From Ptiloglossa arizonensis (Eukaryota > Arthropoda > Insecta > Hymenoptera > Colletidae), in contig NW_027479708.1 in NCBI RefSeq assembly GCF_051014685.1, positions 1 to 64,000 of the forward strand: a stretch of 64,000 bases of DNA. The letters run 5' to 3'. The translations under genes and the position numbers were made by a program. Position 1 is the stretch's first letter; each line of letters begins with the position of its first letter. Below the pieces are notes generated by a model. It worked only from the letters and a program-made list of their open reading frames with translations. It ran no database searches and had not been told where the DNA came from. This document shows positions 1-10,164 of the stretch, piece by piece.

Positions 1-175
1 TTTTGAGTTTCTCAAGCGTTTCTTACCTCCAAACTGCCATATCTCGCGAACGGATTGATCAATCCGCAAAATTTCTGTTGCATGTGCAAGTAGAATCTCG
101 CCCGATTACAACGGTATGCGTACTTTTCCCCTAGGCCGTTCTAGTTATTCGTTTCGAGCATCAGAACTGTGAAAA
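1..175. repeat. Reference satellite monomer (phase used in this annotation)
   Basis: One full 175-bp monomer. By hand count it holds 43 C and 33 G (about 43% GC). Landmarks by monomer position: 1-20 conserved start (ttttgagtttctcaagcg); 24-30 variable (tacctcc, tatctcc, tacttcc, tacatcc, or ctcgg further right); 38-50 catatctcgcgaac with variants cacatctcgcaaac and catatctagcgaac; 51-66 dyad; 67-74 A/T tract caaaattt; 75-115 strongly conserved (ctgttgcatctgaaagtag then ctcgcccgattacaacgg); 116-150 the most variable part (gcgtac, gtgtag, gcgcac, gggtac, then cccctaggccgttct); 150-175 cgtttcgagcatcagaac running into a second A/T tract aaaatttt across the monomer join. The diagnostic variants define the blocks below. 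Confidence 0.95.
51..66. other. Palindromic dyad element of the monomer (type copy)
   Basis: CGGATTGATCAATCCG is a perfect 16-bp palindrome. Most monomers keep it or a near form: CGGATTGACCAATCCG (arms of 7 with a 2-base centre) dominates in blocks B to D, CGGATCGACCAATCCG is common in block A, and CGGATTGACCGATCCG and CGGATTGACCAGTCCG occur in block D. The outer arms CGGAT and ATCCG are the steadiest part, with scattered exceptions such as aaccgattg, acagattg and ggagtgacc. Dyad symmetry that could form cruciforms is a known property of many centromeric satellites; a role here is inferred. Confidence 0.75.
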
Positions 176-1401
176 TTTTGAGTTTCTCAAGCGTTTCTTA
201 CTTCCAAACTGCCATATCTCGCGAACGGATCGACCAATCCGCAAAATTTCAGTTGCATGTGCAAGTAGAATCTCGCCCGATTACAACGGTATGCGTACTT
301 TTCCCCTAGGCCGTTCTAGTTATTCGTTTCGAGCATCAGAACTGCGAAAATTTTGAGTTTCTCAAGCGTTTCTTACCTCCAAACTGCCATATCTCGCGAA
401 CGGATTGATCAATCCGCAAAATTTCTGTTGCATCTGAAAGTAGAAACTCGCCCGATTACAACGGTATGCGTACTTTTCCCCTATGCCGTTCTAGTTATTC
501 GTGTCGAACATCAGAACTGCGAAAATTTTGAGTTTCTCAAGCGTTTCTTACCTCCAAACTGCCATATCTCGCGAACGGATCGACCAATCCGCAAAATTTC
601 TGCTGCATCTGCAAGTAGAAACTCGCCCGATTACAACGGTATGCGTACTTTTCCCCTAGGCCGTTCTAGTTATTCGTTTCGAGCATCAGAACTGTGAAAA
701 TTTTGAGTTTCTCAAGCGTTTCTTACTTCCAAACTGCCATATCTCGCGAACGGATCGACCAATCCGCAAAATTTCAGTTGCATGTGCAAGTAGAATCTCT
801 CCCGATTACAACGGTATGCGTACTTTTCCCCTAGGCCGTTCTAGTTATTCGTTTCGAGCATCAGAACTGCGCAAATTTTGAGTTTCTCAAGCGTTTCTTA
901 CCTCCAAACTGCCATATCTCGCGAACGGATTGACCAATCCGCAAAATTTCTGTTGCATCTGAAAGTAGAAACTCGCCCGATTAAAACGGTGTGCGTACTA
1001 TTCCCCTAGGCCGTTCTAGTTATTTCGTTCCGAGCATCAGAACTGCGAAAATTTTGAGTTTCTCAAGCGTTTCTTACCTCCAAACTGCCATATCTCGCGA
1101 ACGGATCGACCAATCCGCAAAATTTCAGTTGCATGTGCAAGTAGAAACTCGCCCGATTACAACGGTATGCGTACTTTTCCCCTAGGCCGTTCTAGTTATT
1201 CGTTTCGAGCATCAGAACTGCGAAAATTTTGAGTTTCTCAAGCGTTTCTTACCTCCAAACTGCCATATCTCGCGAACGGATCGACCAATCCGCAAAATTT
1301 CTGTTGCATGTGCAAGTAGAAACTCGCCCGATTACAACGGTATGCGTACTTTTCCCCTAGGCCGTTCTAGTTATTCGTTTCGAGCCTCAGAACTGCGAAA
1401 A

Positions 1402-2678
1402 TTTTGAGTTTCTCAAGCGTTTCTTACCTCCAAACTGCCATATCTCGCGAACGGATTGATCAATCCGCAAAATTTCTGTTGCATGTGCAAGTAGAATCTC
1501 GCCCGATTACAACGTTATGCGTACTTTTCCCCTAGGCCGTTCTAGTTATTCGTTTCGAGCATCAGAACTGTGAAAATTTTGAGTTTCTCAAGCGTTTCTT
1601 ACTTCCAAACTGCCATATCTCGCGAACGGATCGACCAATCCGCAAAATTTCAGTTGCATGTGCAAGTAGAATCTCGCCCGATTACAACGGTATGCGTACT
1701 TTTCCCCTAGGCCGTTCTAGTTATTCGTTTCGAGCATCAGAACTGCGAAAATTTTGAGTTTCTCAAGCGTTTCTTACCTCCAAACTGCCATATCTCGCGA
1801 ACGGATTGATCAATCCGCAAAATTTCTGTTGCATCTGAAAGTAGAAACTCGCCCGATTACAACGGTATGCGTACTTTTCCCCTATGCCGTTCTAGTTATT
1901 CGTGTCGAACATCAGAACTGCGAAAATTTTGAGTTTCTCAAGCGTTTCTTACCTCCAAACTGCCATATCTCGCGAACGGATCGACCAATCCGCAAAATTT
2001 CTGCTGCATCTGCAAGTAGAAACTCGCCCGATTACAACGGTATGCGTACTTTTCCCCTAGGCCGTTCTAGTTATTCGTTTCGAGCATCAGAACTGTGAAA
2101 ATTTTGAGTTTCTCAAGCGTTTCTTACTTCCAAACTGCCATATCTCGCGAACGGATCGACCAATCCGCAAAATTTCAGTTGCATGTGCAAGTAGAATCTC
2201 TCCCGATTACAACGGTATGCGTACTTTTCCCCTAGGCCGTTCTAGTTATTCGTTTCGAGCATCAGAACTGCGCAAATTTTGAGTTTCTCAAGCGTTTCTT
2301 ACCTCCAAACTGCCATATCTCGCGAACGGATTGACCAATCCGCAAAATTTCTGTTGCATCTGAAAGTAGAAACTCGCCCGATTAAAACGGTGTGCGTACT
2401 ATTCCCCTAGGCCGTTCTAGTTATTTCGTTCCGAGCATCAGAACTGCGAAAATTTTGAGTTTCTCAAGCGTTTCTTACCTCCAAACTGCCATATCTCGCG
2501 AACGGATCGACCAATCCGCAAAATTTCAGTTGCATGTGCAAGTAGAAACTCGCCCGATTACAACGGTATGCGTACTTTTCCCCTAGGCCGTTCTAGTTAT
2601 TCGTTTCGAGCATCAGAACTGCGAAAATTTTGAGTTTCTCAAGCGTTTCTTACCTCCAAACTGCCATATCTCGCGAAC
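1402..2678. repeat. Block A, 8-mer HOR copy 2 (incomplete)
   Basis: It matches copy 1 at an offset of 1401 bp. I saw one difference, g at 114 against t at 1515. The match stops near 2679, where gaacgga becomes gaacaga inside the monomer, so the copy is cut before its last monomer is complete. The near-identity implies a very recent duplication, or strong homogenisation. Confidence 0.88.
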
Positions 2679-4667
2679 AGATTGATCAATCCGCAAAATT
2701 TCAGTTGCATGTGCAAGTAGAATCTCGCCCGATTACAACGGTGTGCGTACTTTTCCCCTAGGCCGTTCTAGTTATTCGTTTCGAGCATCAGAACTGTGAA
2801 AATTTTGAGTTTCTCAAGCGTTTCTTACTTCCAAACTGCCATATCTCGCGAACGGATCGACCTATCCGCAAAATTTCAGTTGCATGTGCAAGTAGAATCT
2901 CGCCCGATTACAACGGTGTGCGTACTTTTCCCCTAGGCCGTTCTTGTTATTCGTTTCGAGCATCAGAACTGCGCAAATTTTGAGTTTCTCAAGCGTTTCT
3001 TACCTCCAAACTGCCATATCTCGCGAACGGATTGTCCAATCCGCAAAATTTCTGTTGCGTCTGAAAGTAGAAACTCGCCCGATTACAACGGTATGCGTAC
3101 TTTTCCCCTATGCCGTTCTAGTTATTCGTTTCGAGCATCAGAACTGCGAAAATTTTGAGTTTCTCAAGCGTTTCTTACTTCCAAACTGCCATATCTCGCG
3201 AACGGATCGACCAATCCGCAAAATTTCTGTTGCATGTGCAAGTAGAAACTCGCCCGATTACAACGGTATGCGTACTTTTCCCCTAGGCCGTTCTAGTTAT
3301 TCGTTTCGAGCATCAGAACTGCGAAAATTTTGAGTTTCTCAAGCGTTTCTTACCTCCAAACTGCCATATCTCGCGAACGGATTGATCAATCCGCAAAATT
3401 TCTGTTGCATGTGCAAGTAGAAACTCGCCCGATTACAACGGTATGGGTACTTTTCCCCTAGGCCGTTCTAGTTATTCGTTTCGAGCATCAGAACTGCGAA
3501 AATTTTGAGTTTCTCAAGCGTTTCTTACCTCCAAACTGCCATATCTCGCGAACGGATCGACCAATCCGCAAAATTTCTGTTGCATCTGCAATTAGAAACT
3601 CTCCCGATTACAACGGTATGCGTACTTTTCCCTAGGCCGTTCTAGTTATTCGTTTCGAGCATCAGAACTGTGAAAATTTTGAGTTTCTCAAGCGTTTCTT
3701 ACTTCCAAACTGCCATATCTCGCGAACGGATCGACCAATCCGCAAAATTTCAGTTGCATGTGCAAGTAGAATCTCTCCCGATTACAACGGTATGCGTACT
3801 TTTCCCCTAGGCCGTTCTAGTTATTCGTTTCGAGCATCAGAACTGCGCAAATTTTGAGTTTCTCAAGCGTTTCTTACCTCCAAACTGCCATATCTCGCGA
3901 ACGGATTGACCAATCCGCAAAATTTCTGTTGCATCTGAAAGTAGAAACTCGCCCGATTAAAACGGTGTGCGTACTATTCCCCTAGGCCGTTCTAGTTATT
4001 TCGTTCCGAGCATCAGAACTGCGAAAATTTTGAGTTTCTCAAGCGTTTCTTACCTCCAAACTGCCATATCTCGCGAACGGATTGATCAATCCGCAAAATT
4101 TCTGTTGCATCTGAAAGTAGAAACTCGCCCGATTACAACGGTATGCGTACTTTTCCCCTATGCCGTTCTAGTTATTCGTGTCGAACATCAGAACTGCGAA
4201 AATTTTGAGTTTCTCAAGCGTTTCTTACCTCCAAACTGCCATATCTCGCGAACGGATCGACCAATCCGCAAAATTTCTGCTGCATCTGCAAGTAGAAACT
4301 CGCCCGATTACAACGGTATGCGTACTTTTCCCCTAGGCCGTTCTAGTTATTCGTTTCGAGCATCAGAACTGTGAAAATTTTGAGTTTCTCAAGCGTTTCT
4401 TACTTCCAAACTGCCATATCTCGCGAACGGATCGACCAATCCGCAAAATTTCAGTTGCATGTGCAAGTAGAATCTCTCCCGATTACAACGGTATGCGTAC
4501 TTTTCCCCTAGGCCGTTCTAGTTATTCGTTTCGAGCATCAGAACTGCGCAAATTTTGAGTTTCTCAAGCGTTTCTTACCTCCAAACTGCCATATCTCGCG
4601 AACGGATTGACCAATCCGCAAAATTTCTGTTGCATCTGAAAGTAGAAACTCGCCCGATTAAAACGGT
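2679..4667. repeat. Block A, irregular monomers with a 4-mer (701-bp) duplication
   Basis: The region starts with new monomer types (gaacagattgatc; gatcgacctatcc; attgtccaatcc with gcgtctgaaag; tatgggtac; ctgcaattagaaactc). The stretch around 3,661-4,070 then recurs 701 bp downstream at about 4,362-4,770, with cagttg plus atctctccc, then gcgcaaatttt, then gtgtgcgtactattcc. The offset is four monomers plus the one-base insertion. One monomer has lost a C (ttttccctagg near 3,628). The monomers at 2,944 and after return at 5,220 (offset 2276, 13 monomers plus 1) and then every 1576 bp. Confidence 0.82.
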
Positions 4668-6243
4668 GTGCGTACTATTCCCCTAGGCCGTTCTAGTTAT
4701 TTCGTTCCGAGCATCAGAACTGCGAAAATTTTGAGTTTCTCAAGCGTTTCTTACCTCCAAACTGCCATATCTCGCGAACGGATCGACCAATCCGCAAAAT
4801 TTCAGTTGCATGTGCAAGTAGAAACTCGCCCGATTACAACGGTATGCGTACTTTTCCCCTAGGCCGTTCTAGTTATTCGTTTCGAGCATCAGAACTGCGA
4901 AAATTTTGAGTTTCTCAAGCGTTTCTTACCTCCAAACTGCCATATCTCGCGAACAGATTGATCAATCCGCAAAATTTCAGTTGCATGTGCAAGTAGAATC
5001 TCGCCCGATTACAACGGTGTGCGTACTTTTCCCCTAGGCCGTTCTAGTTATTCGTTTCGAGCATCAGAACTGTGAAAATTTTGAGTTTCTCAAGCGTTTC
5101 TTACTTCCAAACTGCCATATCTCGCGAACGGATCGACCTATCCGCAAAATTTCAGTTGCATGTGCAAGTAGAATCTCGCCCGATTACAACGGTGTGCGTA
5201 CTTTTCCCCTAGGCCGTTCTTGTTATTCGTTTCGAGCATCAGAACTGCGCAAATTTTGAGTTTCTCAAGCGTTTCTTACCTCCAAACTGCCATATCTCGC
5301 GAACGGATTGTCCAATCCGCAAAATTTCTGTTGCGTCTGAAAGTAGAAACTCGCCCGATTACAACGGTATGCGTACTTTTCCCCTATGCCGTTCTAGTTA
5401 TTCGTTTCGAGCATCAGAACTGCGAAAATTTTGAGTTTCTCAAGCGTTTCTTACTTCCAAACTGCCATATCTCGCGAACGGATCGACCAATCCGCAAAAT
5501 TTCTGTTGCATGTGCAAGTAGAAACTCGCCCGATTACAACGGTATGCGTACTTTTCCCCTAGGCCGTTCTAGTTATTCGTTTCGAGCATCAGAACTGCGA
5601 AAATTTTGAGTTTCTCAAGCGTTTCTTACCTCCAAACTGCCATATCTCGCGAACGGATTGACCAATCCGCAAAATTTCTGTTGCTTCTGAAAGTAGAAAC
5701 TCGCCCGATTACAACGGTATGCGTACTTTTCCCCTAGGCCGTTCTAATTATTCGTTTCGAGCATCAGAACTGCGAAAATTTTGAGTTTCTCGAGCGTTTC
5801 TTATCTCCAAACTGCCATATCTCGCGAACGGATTGACCAATCCGCAAAATTTCTGTTGCATCTGAAAGTAGAAACTCTCCCGATTACATCGGTATGCGTA
5901 CTTTTCCCCTAGGCCGTTCTAGTTATTCGTTTCGAGCATCAGAACTGTGAAAATTTTGAGTTTCTCAAGCGTTTCTTACTTCCAAACTGCCATATCTCGC
6001 GAACGGATCGACCAATCCGCAAAATTTCAGTTGCATGTGCAAGTAGAATCTCTCCCGATTACAACGGTATGCGTACTTTTCCCCTAGGCCGTTCTAGTTA
6101 TTCGTTTCGAGCATCAGAACTGCGCAAATTTTGAGTTTCTCAAGCGTTTCTTACCTCCAAACTGCCATATCTCGCGAACGGATTGACCAATCCGCAAAAT
6201 TTCTGTTGCATCTGAAAGTAGAAACTCGCCCGATTAAAACGGT
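4668..6243. repeat. Block A, 9-mer HOR copy 1 (1576 bp)
   Basis: Nine monomers plus the same one-base insertion, repeated at 6,244 and 7,820. Order of markers: gtgtgcgtactattcc; cagttg with agaaact; gaacagattgatc; gatcgacctatcc; attgtccaatcc with gcgtctg; tacttcc with gatcgacc; two monomers that differ from the other copies (about 5,626-5,945, listed separately); cagttg with atctctccc; gcgcaaatttt. Confidence 0.88.
5626..5945. repeat. Two block-B-type monomers inside a block A HOR copy
   Basis: The HOR copies at 6,244 and 7,820, and the older relative at about 3,340-3,650, have gattgatc/tatgggtac and ctgcaattagaaactc here. This copy instead has ttgcttctgaaag, ttctaattattcg, ctcgagcg and acatcgg. 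Those variants otherwise characterise block B (for example 14,581-15,350), at least 8.6 kb away. Register and length are unchanged, which fits a conversion-like replacement or a templated exchange rather than an insertion. Confidence 0.8.
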
Positions 6244-7819
6244 GTGCGTACTATTCCCCTAGGCCGTTCTAGTTATTTCGTTCCGAGCATCAGAACTGCG
6301 AAAATTTTGAGTTTCTCAAGCGTTTCTTACCTCCAAACTGCCATATCTCGCGAACGGATCGACCAATCCGCAAAATTTCAGTTGCATGTGCAAGTAGAAA
6401 CTCGCCCGATTACAACGGTATGCGTACTTTTCCCCTAGGCCGTTCTAGTTATTCGTTTCGAGCATCAGAACTGCGAAAATTTTGAGTTTCTCAAGCGTTT
6501 CTTACCTCCAAACTGCCATATCTCGCGAACAGATTGATCAATCCGCAAAATTTCAGTTGCATGTGCAAGTAGAATCTCGCCCGATTACAACGGTGTGCGT
6601 ACTTTTCCCCTAGGCCGTTCTAGTTATTCGTTTCGAGCATCAGAACTGTGAAAATTTTGAGTTTCTCAAGCGTTTCTTACTTCCAAACTGCCATATCTCG
6701 CGAACGGATCGACCTATCCGCAAAATTTCAGTTGCATGTGCAAGTAGAATCTCGCCCGATTACAACGGTGTGCGTACTTTTCCCCTAGGCCGTTCTTGTT
6801 ATTCGTTTCGAGCATCAGAACTGCGCAAATTTTGAGTTTCTCAAGCGTTTCTTACCTCCAAACTGCCATATCTCGCGAACGGATTGTCCAATCCGCAAAA
6901 TTTCTGTTGCGTCTGAAAGTAGAAACTCGCCCGATTACAACGGTATGCGTACTTTTCCCCTATGCCGTTCTAGTTATTCGTTTCGAGCATCAGAACTGCG
7001 AAAATTTTGAGTTTCTCAAGCGTTTCTTACTTCCAAACTGCCATATCTCGCGAACGGATCGACCAATCCGCAAAATTTCTGTTGCATGTGCAAGTAGAAA
7101 CTCGCCCGATTACAACGGTATGCGTACTTTTCCCCTAGGCCGTTCTAGTTATTCGTTTCGAGCATCAGAACTGCGAAAATTTTGAGTTTCTCAAGCGTTT
7201 CTTACCTCCAAACTGCCATATCTCGCGAACGGATTGATCAATCCGCAAAATTTCTGTTGCATGTGCAAGTAGAAACTCGCCCGATTACAACGGTATGGGT
7301 ACTTTTCCCCTAGGCCGTTCTAGTTATTCGTTTCGAGCATCAGAACTGCGAAAATTTTGAGTTTCTCAAGCGTTTCTTACCTCCAAACTGCCATATCTCG
7401 CGAACGGATCGACCAATCCGCAAAATTTCTGTTGCATCTGCAATTAGAAACTCTCCCGATTACAACGGTATGCGTACTTTTCCCCTAGGCCGTTCTAGTT
7501 ATTCGTTTCGAGCATCAGAACTGTGAAAATTTTGAGTTTCTCAAGCGTTTCTTACTTCCAAACTGCCATATCTCGCGAACGGATCGACCAATCCGCAAAA
7601 TTTCAGTTGCATGTGCAAGTAGAATCTCTCCCGATTACAACGGTATGCGTACTTTTCCCCTAGGCCGTTCTAGTTATTCGTTTCGAGCATCAGAACTGCG
7701 CAAATTTTGAGTTTCTCAAGCGTTTCTTACCTCCAAACTGCCATATCTCGCGAACGGATTGACCAATCCGCAAAATTTCTGTTGCATCTGAAAGTAGAAA
7801 CTCGCCCGATTAAAACGGT
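6244..7819. repeat. Block A, 9-mer HOR copy 2 (1576 bp)
   Basis: It matches copy 1 at an offset of 1576 bp except at the two replaced monomers. Here the positions homologous to 5,626-5,945 carry the block A types (gattgatc with tatgggtac, then ctgcaattag with ctctccc), as in the older copy near 3,340-3,650. Confidence 0.88.
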
Positions 7820-9205
7820 GTGCGTACTATTCCCCTAGGCCGTTCTAGTTATTTCGTTCCGAGCATCAGAACTGCGAAAATTTTGAGTTTCTCAAGCGTT
7901 TCTTACCTCCAAACTGCCATATCTCGCGAACGGATCGACCAATCCGCAAAATTTCAGTTGCATGTGCAAGTAGAAACTCGCCCGATTACAACGGTATGCG
8001 TACTTTTCCCCTAGGCCGTTCTAGTTATTCGTTTCGAGCATCAGAACTGCGAAAATTTTGAGTTTCTCAAGCGTTTCTTACCTCCAAACTGCCATATCTC
8101 GCGAACAGATTGATCAATCCGCAAAATTTCAGTTGCATGTGCAAGTAGAATCTCGCCCGATTACAACGGTGTGCGTACTTTTCCCCTAGGCCGTTCTAGT
8201 TATTCGTTTCGAGCATCAGAACTGTGAAAATTTTGAGTTTCTCAAGCGTTTCTTACTTCCAAACTGCCATATCTCGCGAACGGATCGACCTATCCGCAAA
8301 ATTTCAGTTGCATGTGCAAGTAGAATCTCGCCCGATTACAACGGTGTGCGTACTTTTCCCCTAGGCCGTTCTTGTTATTCGTTTCGAGCATCAGAACTGC
8401 GCAAATTTTGAGTTTCTCAAGCGTTTCTTACCTCCAAACTGCCATATCTCGCGAACGGATTGTCCAATCCGCAAAATTTCTGTTGCGTCTGAAAGTAGAA
8501 ACTCGCCCGATTACAACGGTATGCGTACTTTTCCCCTATGCCGTTCTAGTTATTCGTTTCGAGCATCAGAACTGCGAAAATTTTGAGTTTCTCAAGCGTT
8601 TCGTACTTCCAAACTGCCATATCTAGCGAACGGATCGACCAATCCGCAAAATTTCTGTTGCATGTGCAAGTAGAAACTCGCCCGATTACAACGGTATGCG
8701 TACTTTTCCCCTAGGCCGTTCTAGTTATTCGTTTCGAGCATCAGAACTGCGAAAATTTTGGAGTTTCTCAAGCGTTTCTTACCTCCAAACTGCCATATCT
8801 CGCGAACGGATTGATCAATCCGCAAAATTTCTGTTGCATGTGCAAGTAGAAACTCGCCCGATTACAACGGTATGGGTACTTTTCCCCTAGGCCGTTCTAG
8901 TTATTCGTTTCGAGCATCAGAACTGCGAAAATTTTGAGTTTCTCAAGCGTTTCTTACCTCCAAACTGCCATATCTCGCGAACGGATCGACCAATCCGCAA
9001 AATTTCTGTTGCATCTGCAATTAGAAACTCTCCCGATTACAACGGTATGCGTACTTTTCCCCTAGGCCGTTCTAGTTATTCGTTTCGAGCATCAGAACTG
9101 TGAAAATTTTGAGTTTCTCAAGCGTTTCTTACTTCCAAACTGCCATATCTCGCGAACGGATCGACCAATCCGCAAAATTTCAGTTGCATGTGCAAGTAGA
9201 ATCTC
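7820..9205. repeat. Block A, 9-mer HOR copy 3 (incomplete)
   Basis: It continues the 1576-bp periodicity. Private changes are cgtacttcc (about 8,603), ctagcgaac in place of ctcgcgaac (about 8,624) and an inserted G (attttggagt near 8,761). The match to copy 2 ends near 9,205, where atctctccc is expected but atctcgccc is found; the array then follows the 8-mer pattern. Confidence 0.83.
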
Positions 9206-10164
9206 GCCCGATTACAACGGTATGCGTACTTTTCCCCTAGGCCGTTCTAGTTATTCGTTTCGAGCATCAGAACTGTGAAAATTTTGAGTTTCTCAAGCGT
9301 TTCTTACTTCCAAACTGCCATATCTCGCGAACGGATCGACCAATCCGCAAAATTTCAGTTGCATGTGCAAGTAGAATCTCGCCCGATTACAACGGTATGC
9401 GTACTTTTCCCCTAGGCCGTTCTAGTTATTCGTTTCGAGCATCAGAACTGCGAAAATTTTGAGTTTCTCAAGCGTTTCTTACCTCCAAACTGCCATATCT
9501 CGCGAACGGATTGATCAATCCGCAAAATTTCTGTTGCATCTGAAAGTAGAAACTCGCCCGATTACAACGGTATGCGTACTTTTCCCCTATGCCGTTCTAG
9601 TTATTCGTGTCGAACATCAGAACTGCGAAAATTTTGAGTTTCTCAAGCGTTTCTTACCTCCAAACTGCCATATCTCGCGAACGGATCGACCAATCCGCAA
9701 AATTTCTGCTGCATCTGCAAGTAGAAACTCGCCCGATTACAACGGTATGCGTACTTTTCCCCTAGGCCGTTCTAGTTATTCGTTTCGAGCATCAGAACTG
9801 TGAAAATTTTGAGTTTCTCAAGCGTTTCTTACTTCCAAACTGCCATATCTCGCGAACGGATCGACCAATCCGCAAAATTTCAGTTGCATGTGCAAGTAGA
9901 ATCTCTCCCGATTACAACGGTATGCGTACTTTTCCCCTATGCCGTTCTAGTTATTCGTTTCGAGCATCAGAACTGCGAAAATTTTGAGTTTCTCAAGCGT
10001 TTCTTACTTCCAAACTGCCATATCTCGCGAACGGATCGACCAATCCGCAAAATTTCTGTTGCATGTGCAAGTAGAAACTCGCCCGATTACAACGGTATGC
10101 GTACTTTTCCCCTAGGCCGTTCTAGTTATTCGTTTCGAGCATCAGAACTGCGAAAATTTTGAGT
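8765..10164. repeat. Block A, 1400-bp 8-mer HOR copy 1
   Basis: Offset of exactly 1400 bp to the next copy (tatgggtac at 8,871 and 10,271). Marker order: gattgatc/tatgggtac; ctgcaattag; cagttg/atctcgccc twice; gattgatc with cctatgcc and cgtgtcgaac; ctgctgcatctgc; cagttg/atctctccc with cctatgcc; tacttcc/gatcgacc. It lacks the gcgcaaatttt and gtgtgcgtactattcc monomers of the 1401-bp HOR, so it is a different HOR built from overlapping monomer types. Its first part overlaps the end of the 9-mer copy. Confidence 0.86.

Larger units (their letters stand above)
1..1401. repeat. Block A, 8-mer HOR copy 1 (1401 bp)
   Basis: Eight monomers that repeat as a unit 1401 bp downstream. The extra base over 8 x 175 comes from one monomer with ttatttcgttcc instead of ttattcgtttc (about 1020-1032). 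Monomer markers in order include: gattgatc with catgtgcaag; cagttgcatg; gattgatc with cctatgcc and cgtgtcgaac; ctgctgcatctgc; cagttg with atctctccc; gcgcaaatttt followed by gtgtgcgtactattcc; cagttg with agaaact; and a last monomer with gagcctcag. No coding content. Confidence 0.9.

Noticed and set aside
36..53. CENP-B box-like sequence on the minus strand (TTCGCGAGATATGGC)
   Set aside because: It keeps TTCG, the central A and GG, 7 of 9 defining positions by my count, but lacks the CGGG end. The similarity is weak and varies among monomers (ctagcgaac, cacatcccgcg), so I do not call it a CENP-B box.
1..175. Monomer as an ancient dimer of two half units
   Set aside because: Short similarities exist (ctcgc at monomer positions 43 and 97; aacgg at 49 and 110), but the spacings disagree (54 and 61) and no longer alignment can be made by eye.
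353..697. Plus-strand open frames of 64-135 residues repeated many times (for example 353-697, 3967-4374, 59436-59825)
   Set aside because: They recur with the satellite period, and the ones I checked start at TTG or GTG rather than ATG. Because 175 leaves remainder 1 on division by 3, the frame rotates with each monomer. They end wherever a diagnostic variant creates a stop. No domain or codon signal is visible.
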